NCBI RefSeq assembly: GCF_001623075.1
Contig: NZ_LMCF01000032.1
Location: 29,374-93,373, forward strand
Length of the DNA stretch: 64,000 nt
Reading direction: 5' to 3'
From: Pseudovibrio sp. Ad37
GTDB lineage: Bacteria > Pseudomonadota > Alphaproteobacteria > Rhizobiales > Stappiaceae
The translations under genes and the position numbers were made by a program. Within the stretch, counting starts at the first letter, position 1; every line of letters begins with the position of its first letter. The notes under the pieces are model-generated. The model was not told where the DNA came from, did not search any database, and worked only from the letters and a program-made list of their open reading frames with translations. This document shows positions 33,449-41,902 of this stretch, in pieces.

Positions 33449-35005
33449 TTATTTGGTTTGGGTAACCTGACCGTAATCGATCCAGTCAGCATGCTCGAAC
33501 ATTGGGATGTTCAGACCCGGACGGGACAGGTTGAAGTTTGGCACCATCAGGATTGGAATAGCAGCCAGTTTGGTTTGCACGATTTCGCGGTGTGCTTCGC
33601 GAACAAGTTCAATGACTTTTTCGCGGCTCTGCGCCTGACGGGCATTGTCGAGAATGGTGTCCAGCTTGCCACCCGGCGCGGTGTATTGGTAGCCCCACGG
33701 GGTTTTGGAGTGGAACAGATTGTACAGCAGGTAGGTTGGGTCTGCGTTGTTGTTGGAGGCGAACTCCATGTACAGATCCGCTTCGCCTGTTGCCAGATAG
33801 GTGTCGTCGTAAACGCCTGAATCATCAACCTGAACCAGCTCAATGTCGATGCCGATTCCGCGGAACATCTGCTCCAGCAGCTCTGGCATTGGGCGCACGC
33901 TGGAAACGTTTGGATAAGCCGCAACAAGGCGCAGTTTCAGCGGCTTGCCGTCTTTGCTGCGCATGCCGTCGCTGCCTTTGGTCCAGCCAGCTTCATCCAG
34001 CAGAGCTTCTGCCTTCTGGGTGTTGTAGTCAAAGCCGTCCACGTGCTTGTCGCCAAGGCCAAACATCCAGTCTGGCAAAATGCCTTTTGCAACAACACCT
34101 TTGCCGTTGAACAGAACTTGCGCCAGCTGCTCGCGGTTGATGGCATAAGCCAGCGCCTCGCGCACGCGTTTGTCCTTCAGCGTGTCGTATGGTGCCTTGC
34201 CGTGCAGGTTGGTCAGCAGAGCCACGTAACGGATCGGGCGGGATTCGTGCACCACCACAGAGCCGTCTTTTGGCAAGCTTAGCAGCATCTGAGGGGTGAC
34301 TTCAGCAACGATGTCGACCTCTTTGTTCTGCAGTGCCAGCAAACGCACCTGATCATCCGCGATGAAGTGGTAGGTGATGTTCTCAACCTTCGGCGCATCT
34401 CCCCAGTAATCCGCATTGCGTTTCATGCTGATGGACTGTTTTGGCTTGTAGCTGTCCAACAGGTAAGAACCTGTACCAATTGGGTTTTCCGCACGTTCAC
34501 CGTTGATGGAAAACAGCGATGCCCCACGGTGGGTCATGTTTTCAATGACCAGAGAGGAATTGATCTCAGACTTGAACGTGAAGGTGTAAGGCCCGGTCTG
34601 ATCAAAGCTTTCCTGATCAATCTGCAGGAAGTCAGAGCGGCCCTGATCGTATAGCTTCAGTGCGTCGATCGCGGCTTTGGCGTCAAAGGTCTGGCCGTCG
34701 TGAAACTTGATGCCCTCGCGCAATTTGATGCTGTAAACGCCGTCTTTGTAGTCCCAAGTCTCAAACAACACGCCTTGCGGAATGAAGTTTTCGTCTGGTT
34801 TAACAGCCGTTTCAACGATCTGTCCGGCTGGTCGACGGGTGGTGAAGTTGAACTTCTTCGGGTCTACGCTGTAGCGGTCTTTTTTCACCGCAATGCGCAG
34901 CTGTTGAATGTCTTCCGCCTGTGCCGCTGGCACGCCGGAAATCAGAGCAGGAAGAGACGCTGCGAGCACACCGCTGACGCCAAGTAGTTGTTTGAATTTA
35001 TTCAT
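33449..35005 (-). CDS. ABC transporter substrate-binding protein (SBP family 5, NikA-like)
   Basis: A 518-residue periplasmic binding protein with a Sec signal peptide (QLLGVSGVLAASLPALISGVPAAQA, split here only for cleavage after AQA). Family 5 features: IVETAVKPDENFIPQGVLFETWDYKDG, IKLREGIKFHDGQTFDAKA, NPIGTGSYLLDSYKPKQ, and DKRVREALAYAINREQL. First gene of the importer operon. Family 5 proteins bind peptides, nickel chelates or other small ligands; nickel is suggested by subunit sizes and the DUF2946 neighbours but not proven. Confidence 0.88.
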   Translation of the reverse strand: MNKFKQLLGVSGVLAASLPALISGVPAAQAEDIQQLRIAVKKDRYSVDPKKFNFTTRRPAGQIVETAVKPDENFIPQGVLFETWDYKDGVYSIKLREGIKFHDGQTFDAKAAIDALKLYDQGRSDFLQIDQESFDQTGPYTFTFKSEINSSLVIENMTHRGASLFSINGERAENPIGTGSYLLDSYKPKQSISMKRNADYWGDAPKVENITYHFIADDQVRLLALQNKEVDIVAEVTPQMLLSLPKDGSVVVHESRPIRYVALLTNLHGKAPYDTLKDKRVREALAYAINREQLAQVLFNGKGVVAKGILPDWMFGLGDKHVDGFDYNTQKAEALLDEAGWTKGSDGMRSKDGKPLKLRLVAAYPNVSSVRPMPELLEQMFRGIGIDIELVQVDDSGVYDDTYLATGEADLYMEFASNNNADPTYLLYNLFHSKTPWGYQYTAPGGKLDTILDNARQAQSREKVIELVREAHREIVQTKLAAIPILMVPNFNLSRPGLNIPMFEHADWIDYGQVTQTK

Positions 35006-35040
35006 TTCAATTCCAATCATTATCTGTAATCGAGCGAAAA

Positions 35041-35460
35041 TCAGACAAAGACAGGAGGCGCCCGCGGAGCATGGCTTCGCCGCGGAATTGCGTAGTGTCC
35101 CACCTCGTTGAGGGCGAAGGTATGCTGTGGTATTGAGGTTTCAATAGCGAAGCTGCCCAATGAGGCAGGGGCCGGTGACTTCAGCATGGCAAGGGAGAAA
35201 AGGCAGAACGCGTTGTTCTGTACGTACTTTTGCTCGTCGTCTTCATCAGAGGTTTCTATGAAGATCTGCTGTAAACCCTGCGAGGTGCAAATGGTGATCT
35301 CAAAACCATCTGCGCCCGCACGCGGCATCATGCCGGGCGGCGCAACAAGCTGCAGGATCACAAACCAGGTTGCGAGCCAGCAGGCCAGTACGGTTGATGG
35401 TTTCAAAGCCAAGTGAATGCGCCTTGCACTTGATGAGCAATCAGAGCCAACCTCAGACAT
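35041..35460 (-). CDS. DUF2946-type protein (paralog 1)
   Basis: A 139-residue protein with one hydrophobic segment (VLACWLATWFVILQLVAPPGMM) followed by ADGFEITICTSQGLQ and a C-terminus ending HAPRAPPVF. The PPGMMP...G..ICT pattern and the APRAPP ending are typical of DUF2946 proteins, which are small secreted or membrane-attached proteins commonly found next to metal-uptake genes. It lies 35 bases upstream of the ABC binding-protein gene on the same strand and shares motifs with the protein at 35674. The start is uncertain; the frame opens 38 codons earlier. Confidence 0.7.
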   Translation of the reverse strand: MSEVGSDCSSSARRIHLALKPSTVLACWLATWFVILQLVAPPGMMPRAGADGFEITICTSQGLQQIFIETSDEDDEQKYVQNNAFCLFSLAMLKSPAPASLGSFAIETSIPQHTFALNEVGHYAIPRRSHAPRAPPVFV

Positions 35461-35673
35461 TGCCGAGATTGAGGGATGAGCTTTACGCGAGGCTGTGCCC
35501 TGCGGGGTCCGTTGCATGCAAATGTGGCGCTGGGTTTTCTGACAAGCAGCCTGCAGAAAACCTGAAATTGCCATGGGTTTGCATGACGGAACAGGAATGT
35601 CCTTTGAGAAAATAGCCCTTTTATGTCAGTAAATTAGCCACAATAAGAAAGACTGGGACAAACCAATTTATGC

Positions 35674-36063
35674 TCAGACGGGAGGTGCTCTAGGTGCAGC
35701 GATGCGCACTGTTGTTTCAGCAAGCGCAACGCTTGTTGGCAGTGAAACCACATCGATAGGAAGGGGTGACCCGCCGAATTCTGTGTGAGGAGACGTGCTG
35801 AGGGCCTTTGCAACAACACTGCCAAATGCGCAGTTGTCGTAGGCTTCCTGCTCTTCAGCTTGCGGGAGTTCGTTGCCTTGCTCGTCAAGAAGGACTGTTC
35901 GCATACCTTGCGCGGTGCAGATGACAATCTCAAAGCCGTCCTCACCTCCGGACACCATCATGCCGGGAGGCGCAACAAGCTGCATCAACACAAACAGTGC
36001 AGCAAATACAGTCGCTTTGGCTTTTGTCAGTTTCACAGCAAACTCGAGTGACGCTAAGTACAT
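35674..36063 (-). CDS. DUF2946-type protein (paralog 2)
   Basis: A 129-residue paralog of the preceding protein: hydrophobic KATVFAALFVLMQLVAPPGMM, then EDGFEIVICTAQGMRTVLLDEQG, an acidic stretch, and an APRAPPV C-terminus. The shared LQLVAPPGMM-type and DGFEI-ICT-QG segments show a tandem duplication. It is probably the first gene of the transport operon or has its own promoter in the AT-rich region upstream. The role in metal handling is an inference from family context. Confidence 0.75.
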   Translation of the reverse strand: MYLASLEFAVKLTKAKATVFAALFVLMQLVAPPGMMVSGGEDGFEIVICTAQGMRTVLLDEQGNELPQAEEQEAYDNCAFGSVVAKALSTSPHTEFGGSPLPIDVVSLPTSVALAETTVRIAAPRAPPV

Positions 36064-36431
36064 TTCCGCCTTAGGCCACTACAAAAACCAAGTCAATGAC
36101 TTTTACTTATATGCACCGCAACTCTATGAAAATTTTTTAACAAGTTCTGTCAGGTATTTAGTTCGTAGAGTTACTTAGAAATACTGAAAAATATCATGAT
36201 TTCATGGTGTTGCGGGAGAGTAACAAATTCTCATACTGACAAGTGCTCCAAGCCGCAGAAATCAGCCGATACGAGTGACCTATCAAAAAAATAGAGTTGC
36301 ATACTGGTTGCAACACACGCTCTCTCAGAGACTCCTTTTGACTATTAAAGATCCATACCGAAGAGTCCAAATTGACTTTACACATCGCTTGAAATTAACA
36401 TTTAATCGACGATTTATGATGGAGTGACCAA
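36064..36431. other. AT-rich intergenic region between divergent genes
   Basis: About 370 bases without a gene, separating the minus-strand DUF2946/ABC importer group from the plus-strand NTF2-like gene. It is AT-rich and must hold the promoters for both sides. Short dyads such as GTTGCA...TGCAAC near 36296-36314 are visible, but no regulator box could be named. Confidence 0.4.
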
Positions 36432-36818
36432 GTGTCAAAAAAAACGATTGCTGATTTCTGGGAGGCCATGGGTTCCAATGATTTCGAGTTTGCAAGCAAA
36501 TGGTTGCATCATGACTTTGAATATTACATGCCACAAACCCGTGAATATCTGCAGGGCAGGTCAAACTTCGTCGCATTCAATGCTGCGTTTCCCGCTGATG
36601 GGCAATGGTCTTTTGCAGTTCAATCTATAATTTCGGATGGCGAAAACGCCGTATCAGACGTCAAAGTAACAGACGGGATCAGAAAGGACCGAGTTATCAC
36701 GTTCCACACGTTACGTGATGGATTGATTCTGCGCCAAAAGGAATTCTGGCCCGATAATTATCCTGCGCCTGAGTGGCGAAAAGTATGGATGCAGGTTGTT
36801 GGTACTGCGCCCTTTTGA
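36432..36818 (+). CDS. NTF2-like / SnoaL-fold protein
   Basis: A 128-residue cone-shaped NTF2-like protein. The opening IADFWEAMGSNDFEFASKWLHHDFEYYMPQTREYLQGRSNFVAFN matches the SnoaL/ketosteroid-isomerase-like pattern of helix, WHDDFxxxxP strand, then helix. The C-terminal strands (VITFHTLRDGLILRQKEFWPDNYPAPEWR) fit the same family. It starts with GTG after GGAGTGACC. Such proteins are small-molecule isomerases, hydrolases or simply ligand binders; function here unknown. Confidence 0.78.
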   Translation: MSKKTIADFWEAMGSNDFEFASKWLHHDFEYYMPQTREYLQGRSNFVAFNAAFPADGQWSFAVQSIISDGENAVSDVKVTDGIRKDRVITFHTLRDGLILRQKEFWPDNYPAPEWRKVWMQVVGTAPF

Positions 36819-36939
36819 ATAGCCGCTTTGTCCGCTAAGCTCTTGTCAATATGAGACTTTATTACTTCTCCTACAGGCGTTGTTGCACGCTTGTGGGGTG
36901 CTGAGGATTGTTGCTGGGTGAAGAATGCTCAGGTGAGCG

Positions 36940-37638
36940 TTAAACTGCCGCGGCTTGATAAGCTTGGGTTGCATTGAGCAGCAGTGCAGATGGATCAGAG
37001 GCGGTTTCAGGATATTCCTGAACCTGCAACAGGGATTGTAACCCACTGACTTCGCTTGCTTCTTGCTCTTCTTCGCTGCCGCCAAGGTTCTTCTCGCGCA
37101 GCTCGGTATAAGCCTGTGCCAGATTCGTCTGGGCTTGCGCTGCAACGGCCTGATCCTGACCGGATGGCTGAGCGGGCGCGAGGGCTGCTGCGATCACTGT
37201 GTTCAACTTGGCAATGCTGGCTTCCGGGTCACCGGAAACGGGGGCAGAGTCGATTGAGACTTCGCCGCCAATGGCATAGCTGTGACCATCCGGGTCGCGA
37301 GTCTCGGTATAACTCGGCGCTCCGGCGTAGGCACCGCCTGTTGCTGCATGGGCTTGCTCGTGCGCGCGAACTTCCGCATCACGTGTCTTAAGCTCTTGAA
37401 CCTGCTCCTGTTCTCCATCAGAAAGCTGTCCGTTTTCATTCTTGGACTTTTCAGAGGATGAGGAGGCCGCTACCGGGTTGGCAGAAAGGTCGCTTCTGAT
37501 GGTGACGGAGTCTTTTGGAACCGCATGTTCAACGGAAAAAGACGTGGATTCCTGCTGGTTTACGCGTGCGGGCTGAGCTGCGTTGTAAGACGCAGAGCGA
37601 GCCAGTCCGGTAAATGAGGATCCAATTCCATCTATCAT
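36940..37638 (-). CDS. SprA-related putative metalloprotease
   Basis: A 232-residue protein of the SprA-related/CJM1_0395 family. The conserved core is LKTRDAEVRAHEQAHAATGGAYAG (about residues 83-106), which contains an HExxH-like HEQAH zinc-protease motif, followed by YETRDPDGHSYAIGGEVSID-like sequence (here SYTETRDPDGHSYAIGGEV). The N-terminus is low complexity and the C-terminus rich in Q and A. No signal peptide is obvious. It stands alone. Family members are annotated as metalloproteases from the motif only. Confidence 0.83.
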   Translation of the reverse strand: MIDGIGSSFTGLARSASYNAAQPARVNQQESTSFSVEHAVPKDSVTIRSDLSANPVAASSSSEKSKNENGQLSDGEQEQVQELKTRDAEVRAHEQAHAATGGAYAGAPSYTETRDPDGHSYAIGGEVSIDSAPVSGDPEASIAKLNTVIAAALAPAQPSGQDQAVAAQAQTNLAQAYTELREKNLGGSEEEQEASEVSGLQSLLQVQEYPETASDPSALLLNATQAYQAAAV

Positions 37639-37892
37639 AGGTTGAACTTATACTAGGGACTGGTGCTTCAGGTAAAGGAATTTCTGATACACAATTTCGT
37701 TAGGTATGCTAGGGTTTTGCTTCGGGTGGAGACTGTAAACCTGTGTATTTACAGCGCATTCCTGAAATGTGCCTGCTGGTTTTCGGGTAGGACTGGGCGC
37801 AAGAAAGATGCTTTAAAGCAGTTTGTCGGATTCAGATTGCAAGCAAACTGCGTTAAAGGGAAGGCAGCGGGAGCCTTTAGGGGAATACGGGA

Positions 37893-38528
37893 ATGATCGA
37901 AGATTTGAGCCGGTCTCAGCAGGAGATATTGGACGCTGCTGCGGAGTGCTTCATGAGGATGGGGCCGGATGTGGCTTCCATTGATGATATTGCCGGTCTG
38001 CTTGGGTCTACAAAGGGGCGTGTTTACCACCATTTCCGCTCCAAGGGCGAGCTGCTTTATGCCGTGCGCCTGCGCTCTGTTTCCCTGCTTATGGAACGGG
38101 TTAGCCCCATTGCCGCGCAACACATCCCCCCTGTCGAGAAGCTACGCGCGATGTCCATTGCCCATGTGCTGCGCATCCTCAAGTTCCTGAGCTATCACCG
38201 TGTTGTCAGCGAAGACACCCGCATGTTTTTTCGTGGTGCGGCCAAGCCTCATGAAACACAGATGATCGAGCAAATCATCGAAATGCGCCGCGCCTATGAG
38301 AATCTGTATCGCGGTGTGCTGACAGAAGGCATTGAGGCTGGTGTGTTTGCAAAGCAATCGGTCTCCATCACCCTGCACTCCATCATCATCCTGATGAACG
38401 GCCCATGCTTCTGGTACTCACCGCGCGCTGAGCAGACCGACAAGGATCTGGAAGAAATCGCCCGCAGCGTTTCTGACCTGGTGCTGCGTGCCGTGGTGGC
38501 TGATCCGGCACTGCTGGAAGAGACTTAA
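37893..38528 (+). CDS. TetR-family regulator, KstR2-like C-terminal domain
   Basis: A 211-residue TetR protein. Residues about 10-56 form the DNA-binding domain (QQEILDAAAECFMRMGPDVASIDDIAGLLGSTKGRVYHHFRSKGELLY). The C-terminal part, ending GPCFWYSPRAEQTDKDLEEIARSVSDLVLRAVV, resembles the KstR2-type ligand domain, whose known members bind CoA thioesters and control steroid or acyl-CoA degradation. This makes it the best candidate in the window for the repressor that binds the AACATAC/GTATGTT palindromes at 20.3 and 26.0 kb, although it lies 8 kb from that island. Confidence 0.85.
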   Translation: MIEDLSRSQQEILDAAAECFMRMGPDVASIDDIAGLLGSTKGRVYHHFRSKGELLYAVRLRSVSLLMERVSPIAAQHIPPVEKLRAMSIAHVLRILKFLSYHRVVSEDTRMFFRGAAKPHETQMIEQIIEMRRAYENLYRGVLTEGIEAGVFAKQSVSITLHSIIILMNGPCFWYSPRAEQTDKDLEEIARSVSDLVLRAVVADPALLEET

Positions 38529-38640
38529 TCCCCGCTTACAAAGGGGGGATATCTCGTTTGCGTTGAAATGTGCGTTGCTTTGCGCGATTTAGCGTTTTTC
38601 TGCGTTGCTATGTTTTTGCTGGTTGGGCCAGCTAAGCACA

Positions 38641-39030
38641 TCAGTCTGCGTGCAGACGATCCAGCAAAGGGCATTGCAGATTGCCGCTGGCGCAGTTTCC
38701 CATGAGCTCTTCGAGCGCTTTTTCCAACTGTCGAAGGCTCTCGATTTTTTCCCGAACAGACTCCAAATGCGCCTTGCTCATGTCATGGGCGATCTTGCAG
38801 TTCTCGTCTTGCTGCTCACCGAGGCTGAGAAGCGCTTGTGCATCTTTGATGGTGAACCCCAGATCCCGGCAGCGTTTGATGAAGCGTAACTGTCCGATCT
38901 CCTTTTCGGAGTAGGCGCGACGTCCGTTATCCCCGCGGGCAGGTTTGATAACTATGCCTTCGCGCTCGTAATAACGGATCGTTTCAATAGCAACGCCACT
39001 GCGCTTAGACGCTTCGCCAATCGCGAACAT
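38641..39030 (-). CDS. merR: MerR-family metal-responsive regulator
   Basis: A 129-residue MerR protein: winged helix at residues 1-70 (FAIGEASKRSGVAIETIRYYEREGIV, then RRAYSEKEIGQLRFIKRCRDLGF), a long dimerisation helix, and metal-binding cysteines in ENCKIAHDM, MGNCASGNLQCPLLD. The three cysteines at about 82, 113 and 120 match the Hg(II)-binding positions of MerR. It is divergent from the merT-like gene, with a MerR-type promoter between them. Zn/Pb specificity is a less likely alternative. Confidence 0.87.
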   Translation of the reverse strand: MFAIGEASKRSGVAIETIRYYEREGIVIKPARGDNGRRAYSEKEIGQLRFIKRCRDLGFTIKDAQALLSLGEQQDENCKIAHDMSKAHLESVREKIESLRQLEKALEELMGNCASGNLQCPLLDRLHAD

Positions 39031-39045
39031 GTGATCACTCCTGCC

Positions 39046-39076
39046 TTGATCCTGTAGTTACTACAGCATTTATAAG
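39046..39076 (+). promoter_or_regulatory. MerR-type promoter with 19-base spacer and CTGTAG/CTACAG operator
   Basis: -35 TTGATC (39046-39051) and -10 TATAAG (39071-39076) are separated by 19 bases, the over-long spacing that MerR activators correct by DNA untwisting. The spacer contains the dyad CTGTAG-TTA-CTACAG. It drives the merT-like gene and overlaps the merR start region. Confidence 0.88.
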
Positions 39077-39109
39077 CATGCGGCAGAACCATCACAACTG
39101 CGATGACGA

Positions 39110-39445
39110 ATGGATTTGCCGATGAAGACCTTTTTAAAAATGAACCATGCAGGCTCCTTTGCCTCACTGGGAGTAGCCACCTGCTGCGTGCTCCCCATTG
39201 CTTTGATGCTTGCGGGCCTTGGTGGCGGTTGGTTAGCTGTTTTTGGCAAAATTGCCGCAGCAAGCTATTTTGTGCTGACTGCGTCCTCTTTGCTGCTACT
39301 GGCCGCGTGGGGCATTGCTCTCTATCGTGGTGCACTAGGCCAACTGAAGTGGCATTTGCTGGTGAGTACACTCGTGACGGCGCTGGCTTGGGCAATCGTT
39401 TTGAACGAGACCGCAATCAACGACCACCTGATCAGCCTGATGTGA
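39110..39445 (+). CDS. merT: MerT-like mercuric ion transporter
   Basis: A 111-residue inner-membrane protein with three hydrophobic helices. The first helix contains the vicinal cysteine pair of MerT (LGVATCCVLPIALMLAGLGGGWLAVFG), used to move Hg(II) across the membrane. The second cytoplasmic cysteine pair of classical MerT is not visible, so this is a divergent member. It is the first gene after the MerR-type promoter, with a GDCCVxC gene four bases downstream. No mercuric reductase (merA) or MerP is present nearby. Start at ATG 39110; an ATG four codons later is possible. Confidence 0.8.
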   Translation: MDLPMKTFLKMNHAGSFASLGVATCCVLPIALMLAGLGGGWLAVFGKIAAASYFVLTASSLLLLAAWGIALYRGALGQLKWHLLVSTLVTALAWAIVLNETAINDHLISLM

Positions 39446-39449
39446 CGCC

Positions 39450-39665
39450 ATGACAGAAACAGTTATCCTAGAAAGCACAGTGACTTGCCCGGAATGTGGG
39501 CACAGCGAAACTGAAACCATGCCAGTAAATGCCTGCCAGTGGTTTTATGACTGCAATGCCTGCGGCACCTTGCTGAGGCCCCTCCCCGGCGATTGCTGCG
39601 TCTACTGCTCCTACGGCACAGTCCCATGCCCCCCAATCCAGCAAGACAAAAGCTGTTGCGGTTAG
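39450..39665 (+). CDS. GDCCVxC-domain protein, mercury-resistance associated
   Basis: A 71-residue cysteine-rich protein with the sequence LPGDCCVYCSYGTVPCPP, the GDCCVxC signature of small proteins found in mer operons. Two more cysteine pairs lie at CPECG and DCNACG near residues 14-38, resembling a zinc ribbon, and CC sits at the C-terminus. It is likely to bind or chaperone a thiophilic metal in the cytoplasm. It is tightly linked to merT. The family is also known as a possible selenoprotein; here the positions are ordinary cysteines. Confidence 0.87.
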   Translation: MTETVILESTVTCPECGHSETETMPVNACQWFYDCNACGTLLRPLPGDCCVYCSYGTVPCPPIQQDKSCCG

Positions 39666-39751
39666 GGCATTGCTCAGCAAGGGCTGTTGTCGTGGTATTG
39701 CGATTCAGGTAGTGATTTGGACCGATCTCACGAAACCCATGCAGGTTTTAG

Positions 39752-40273
39752 ATGCGAAGGTTGATTGTTACTGGTGTAAACGGAACAGGCAAAAGTTTTG
39801 TCGCAGCTCGTATGAGCGCTGTGCGTCCTGAAGTCCCGTTGGTATCTTTCGATGCAATCAAATTGACGAGCAACTGGCAACAACGATCAAGATCAGAAAT
39901 CGACAGGGATCTGTCGCAACTCGTGGCAACCAATGCCTGGATCCTTGAAGGTGGGCCAAGTCTTTTACCGCTGGCCCTTCCACGAGCGGATGCTGTTGTT
40001 TGGCTTGATCCACCTGAGCTGGTTAGGACATGGCGCCTGATAGCGCGTCCGTGGCGCAACATCGGCAAGACACGCCGGGAACTGCCTGCGGGCAACTCTG
40101 ACTGGCCGCTTCAGCAATATCGCTTTGCAGTTCGCAGCCTCAAAAATGGTTCAAGACTTCGCCGCAATATCAGGACCTGTTTGGAAAGCGCCACAAACCA
40201 GTGCATTTGGCATTGCCGAAACCAGACTGCCATTGAAGATATGCTTCATGAATGGGGCTCTGCTACAAGCTGA
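39752..40273 (+). CDS. P-loop nucleoside kinase-like ATPase
   Basis: A 173-residue protein of the adenylate-kinase-like AAA_18 type. The P-loop is GVNGTGKSFVAA (residues 8-19), and further features are LVSFDAIKLTSNW, LEGGPSLLPLALPRADAVVWLDPP and a basic lid-like segment TWRLIARPWRNIGKTRRELPAG with WPLQQYRFA. The pattern matches small bacterial proteins annotated as adenylate kinase or topology-modulation (FlaR) proteins. The phosphorylated substrate is unknown. Confidence 0.8.
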   Translation: MRRLIVTGVNGTGKSFVAARMSAVRPEVPLVSFDAIKLTSNWQQRSRSEIDRDLSQLVATNAWILEGGPSLLPLALPRADAVVWLDPPELVRTWRLIARPWRNIGKTRRELPAGNSDWPLQQYRFAVRSLKNGSRLRRNIRTCLESATNQCIWHCRNQTAIEDMLHEWGSATS

Positions 40274-40278
40274 GCGCT

Positions 40279-40839
40279 TTACTTCACCAGCTTTACGTCT
40301 CTTGATTTTGTAATCTTCTTTGTTTCAGCAACAGCTTCATCACCAATCTTCTTGGCCTGTTTGTTCTCATCCCCTTTTAAGGATGCATAGCTGCGGTCCA
40401 TGGTGATATCGAATGTCCCATTCACTGATGGTAATCCCACATCTTCGTATCTAAAAGTCCAAACGGCCTTTTTTCCGGCACTTGAGGCGTTGTGATAAAA
40501 TTTTGGCTTGGATTGCTTGGCAACCCGCACAACAAAAGACCCGGATGGCAACTTTAAACGAGCACTTAGTTCATGCGCCTTTTCAAAGAGCTTCATGACC
40601 ATTGGCTTGATTTCATCCGCTTGCTTTTGCTTGTTCTGATCCCCTTTTTTCGCTTCAAATAACAAAAAGTTTCCAAGTTTCTGCAGCGTTAGATCAGCCA
40701 GCTTGCGGGCTTGTGAATCTCCGGCCAGTTTCGCGCGAGCCTGAAGGATCTTGATGCTCTGCTTTGCTTCATGTTCGCTTGGAATACTGCTACTCGACCA
40801 CTTCTTGGGGAGTTCAGGTGCTTTTATTGCAGTTGGCAT
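40279..40839 (-). CDS. Hypothetical protein, no recognised family
   Basis: A lysine-rich, roughly 186-residue protein with no signal peptide or membrane helix. I recognise no domain. It has helical stretches (SEHEAKQSIKILQARAKLAGDSQARKLADLTLQKLG) and a possible beta region (SFVVRVAKQSKPKFYHNA, AVWTFRYEDVGLPSVNGTFDITMD). The C-terminus is again charged. ATG at 40839 with AAGAGG upstream is preferred over an ATG at 40863. It is convergent with the P-loop kinase gene, ending six bases from its stop. It could be an effector or a phage- or plasmid-borne protein. Confidence 0.6.
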   Translation of the reverse strand: MPTAIKAPELPKKWSSSSIPSEHEAKQSIKILQARAKLAGDSQARKLADLTLQKLGNFLLFEAKKGDQNKQKQADEIKPMVMKLFEKAHELSARLKLPSGSFVVRVAKQSKPKFYHNASSAGKKAVWTFRYEDVGLPSVNGTFDITMDRSYASLKGDENKQAKKIGDEAVAETKKITKSRDVKLVK

Positions 40840-41029
40840 CCTCGGCAACCTCTTTATAGACATTCCTCAAGTGAAACGCTCAAGGCTATAGTCATTGGGT
40901 TTTGAAGCACGATCAAGAGATTGATTTCTGTTAGGCATAAAGGTCGTGATTAGATGTTTTTTGAGGGATTTATAGAAAGAAATGATTAGAGGGGTACAGC
41001 GCTCTTGCTGAAGCGTGACTGCAACCTTT

Positions 41030-41407
41030 TCACTCTTCAACCCGATCCTTCTCGTAGGTTTTTGCAACCGGGAACTTGAGCAGCCAGGTTTCGCGGCGGG
41101 TGGTCCAGAGCTCATAGGTTGGGGCCATCTGGTTGGGTTCGTCCAGAGCGCCCAGATGGACCTCGACTTCGCCCTCGCTGGTTGAATAGACGGATGATCC
41201 GCATTTTGGGCAGAAGAAGCGGCCCTGATAGGCGTTTACTTCGCCCTCAATACTGACCTTCTCCTCTGGGTAGACCGCCGAGGCATGGAAAACGGCGCCG
41301 TGATGTTTACGGCAACCCAGACAATGGCACATTCCAACCCTGTCCGGCTCTCCCGTCGCCACAAGGCGAACAGCGCCGCACAAACAACTGCCCGTGACCT
41401 GTTCCAT
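41030..41407 (-). CDS. GFA-domain zinc protein
   Basis: A 125-residue GFA-family protein with zinc ligands in GSCLCGAVRL (residues 6-15), CHCLGCRKHHGAVF (about 27-40) and FFCPKCGSSVYS (about 64-75). It is divergent in sequence from the GFA protein at 29556, so not a recent duplicate. A strong GGAGGAGTG ribosome site marks the ATG. It may form a minus-strand group with the membrane protein and TetR gene upstream. Function unproven. Confidence 0.85.
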   Translation of the reverse strand: MEQVTGSCLCGAVRLVATGEPDRVGMCHCLGCRKHHGAVFHASAVYPEEKVSIEGEVNAYQGRFFCPKCGSSVYSTSEGEVEVHLGALDEPNQMAPTYELWTTRRETWLLKFPVAKTYEKDRVEE

Positions 41408-41464
41408 CTTAACACTCCTCCGCTATCCGGCGGGCAGGGTACTGTGAAAATAACCCAAGACCAA

Positions 41465-41902
41465 CTAGCCCCGCACCATCATCCACCTCACGATGAGAGC
41501 GGCTACGATCATTTCGACCCAGGCCAGCGGTAAGGCGGTCAGGGCGACTTGGGTGGTGGCCAGGTTCATGTTCCAGAGGCCGAGCCAGAGGATGACGAAG
41601 ATTGTTGCCCAGATTGCGCTGCCTGTGTAAAGCGCGTTGCGGATGGTTGGGCCGAACCGTTCCAGCAGTACCCAGCTGAGGCCGGTTGCTGCGAGCACCA
41701 GCACTGTGTCCCACACACCCCAGATCATAAACACCAGCAGGTTCATGGGGGCCACGTCATGAATTTGCGGAAGCGAACTGCGCATCAAGGGCATGACGAA
41801 GGCGAAATAGCGAAAGACCTCGGAGGCATTGATCCAAAGCAGGTTAAGCAGCAGGGCGAGCCAGAAGGCTCCTTTGAGATTTGAGGGAGCAATAGCAGTC
41901 AT
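41465..41902 (-). CDS. Small four-helix integral membrane protein
   Basis: A 145-residue protein with four predicted membrane helices (GAFWLALLLNLLWINASEVFRY, LLVFMIWGVWDTVLVLAATG, IWATIFVILWLGLWNM, LPLAWVEMIVAALIVRWMM). I do not recognise a family beyond a general uncharacterised membrane protein. Its ATG overlaps the stop of the TetR gene upstream (ATGA), so it is translationally coupled to that regulator and probably its target, as in many TetR-plus-transporter pairs. Confidence 0.7.
   Translation of the reverse strand: MTAIAPSNLKGAFWLALLLNLLWINASEVFRYFAFVMPLMRSSLPQIHDVAPMNLLVFMIWGVWDTVLVLAATGLSWVLLERFGPTIRNALYTGSAIWATIFVILWLGLWNMNLATTQVALTALPLAWVEMIVAALIVRWMMVRG

Noticed and set aside
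38528..38550. ATCCCC/GGGGAT hairpin after the TetR gene
   Set aside because: Short stem without T-run; too weak to call a terminator.
39103..39453. 116-codon frame overlapping the merT-like gene
   Set aside because: The +1 frame of merT; the MerT membrane pattern and cysteine pair are in the other frame.
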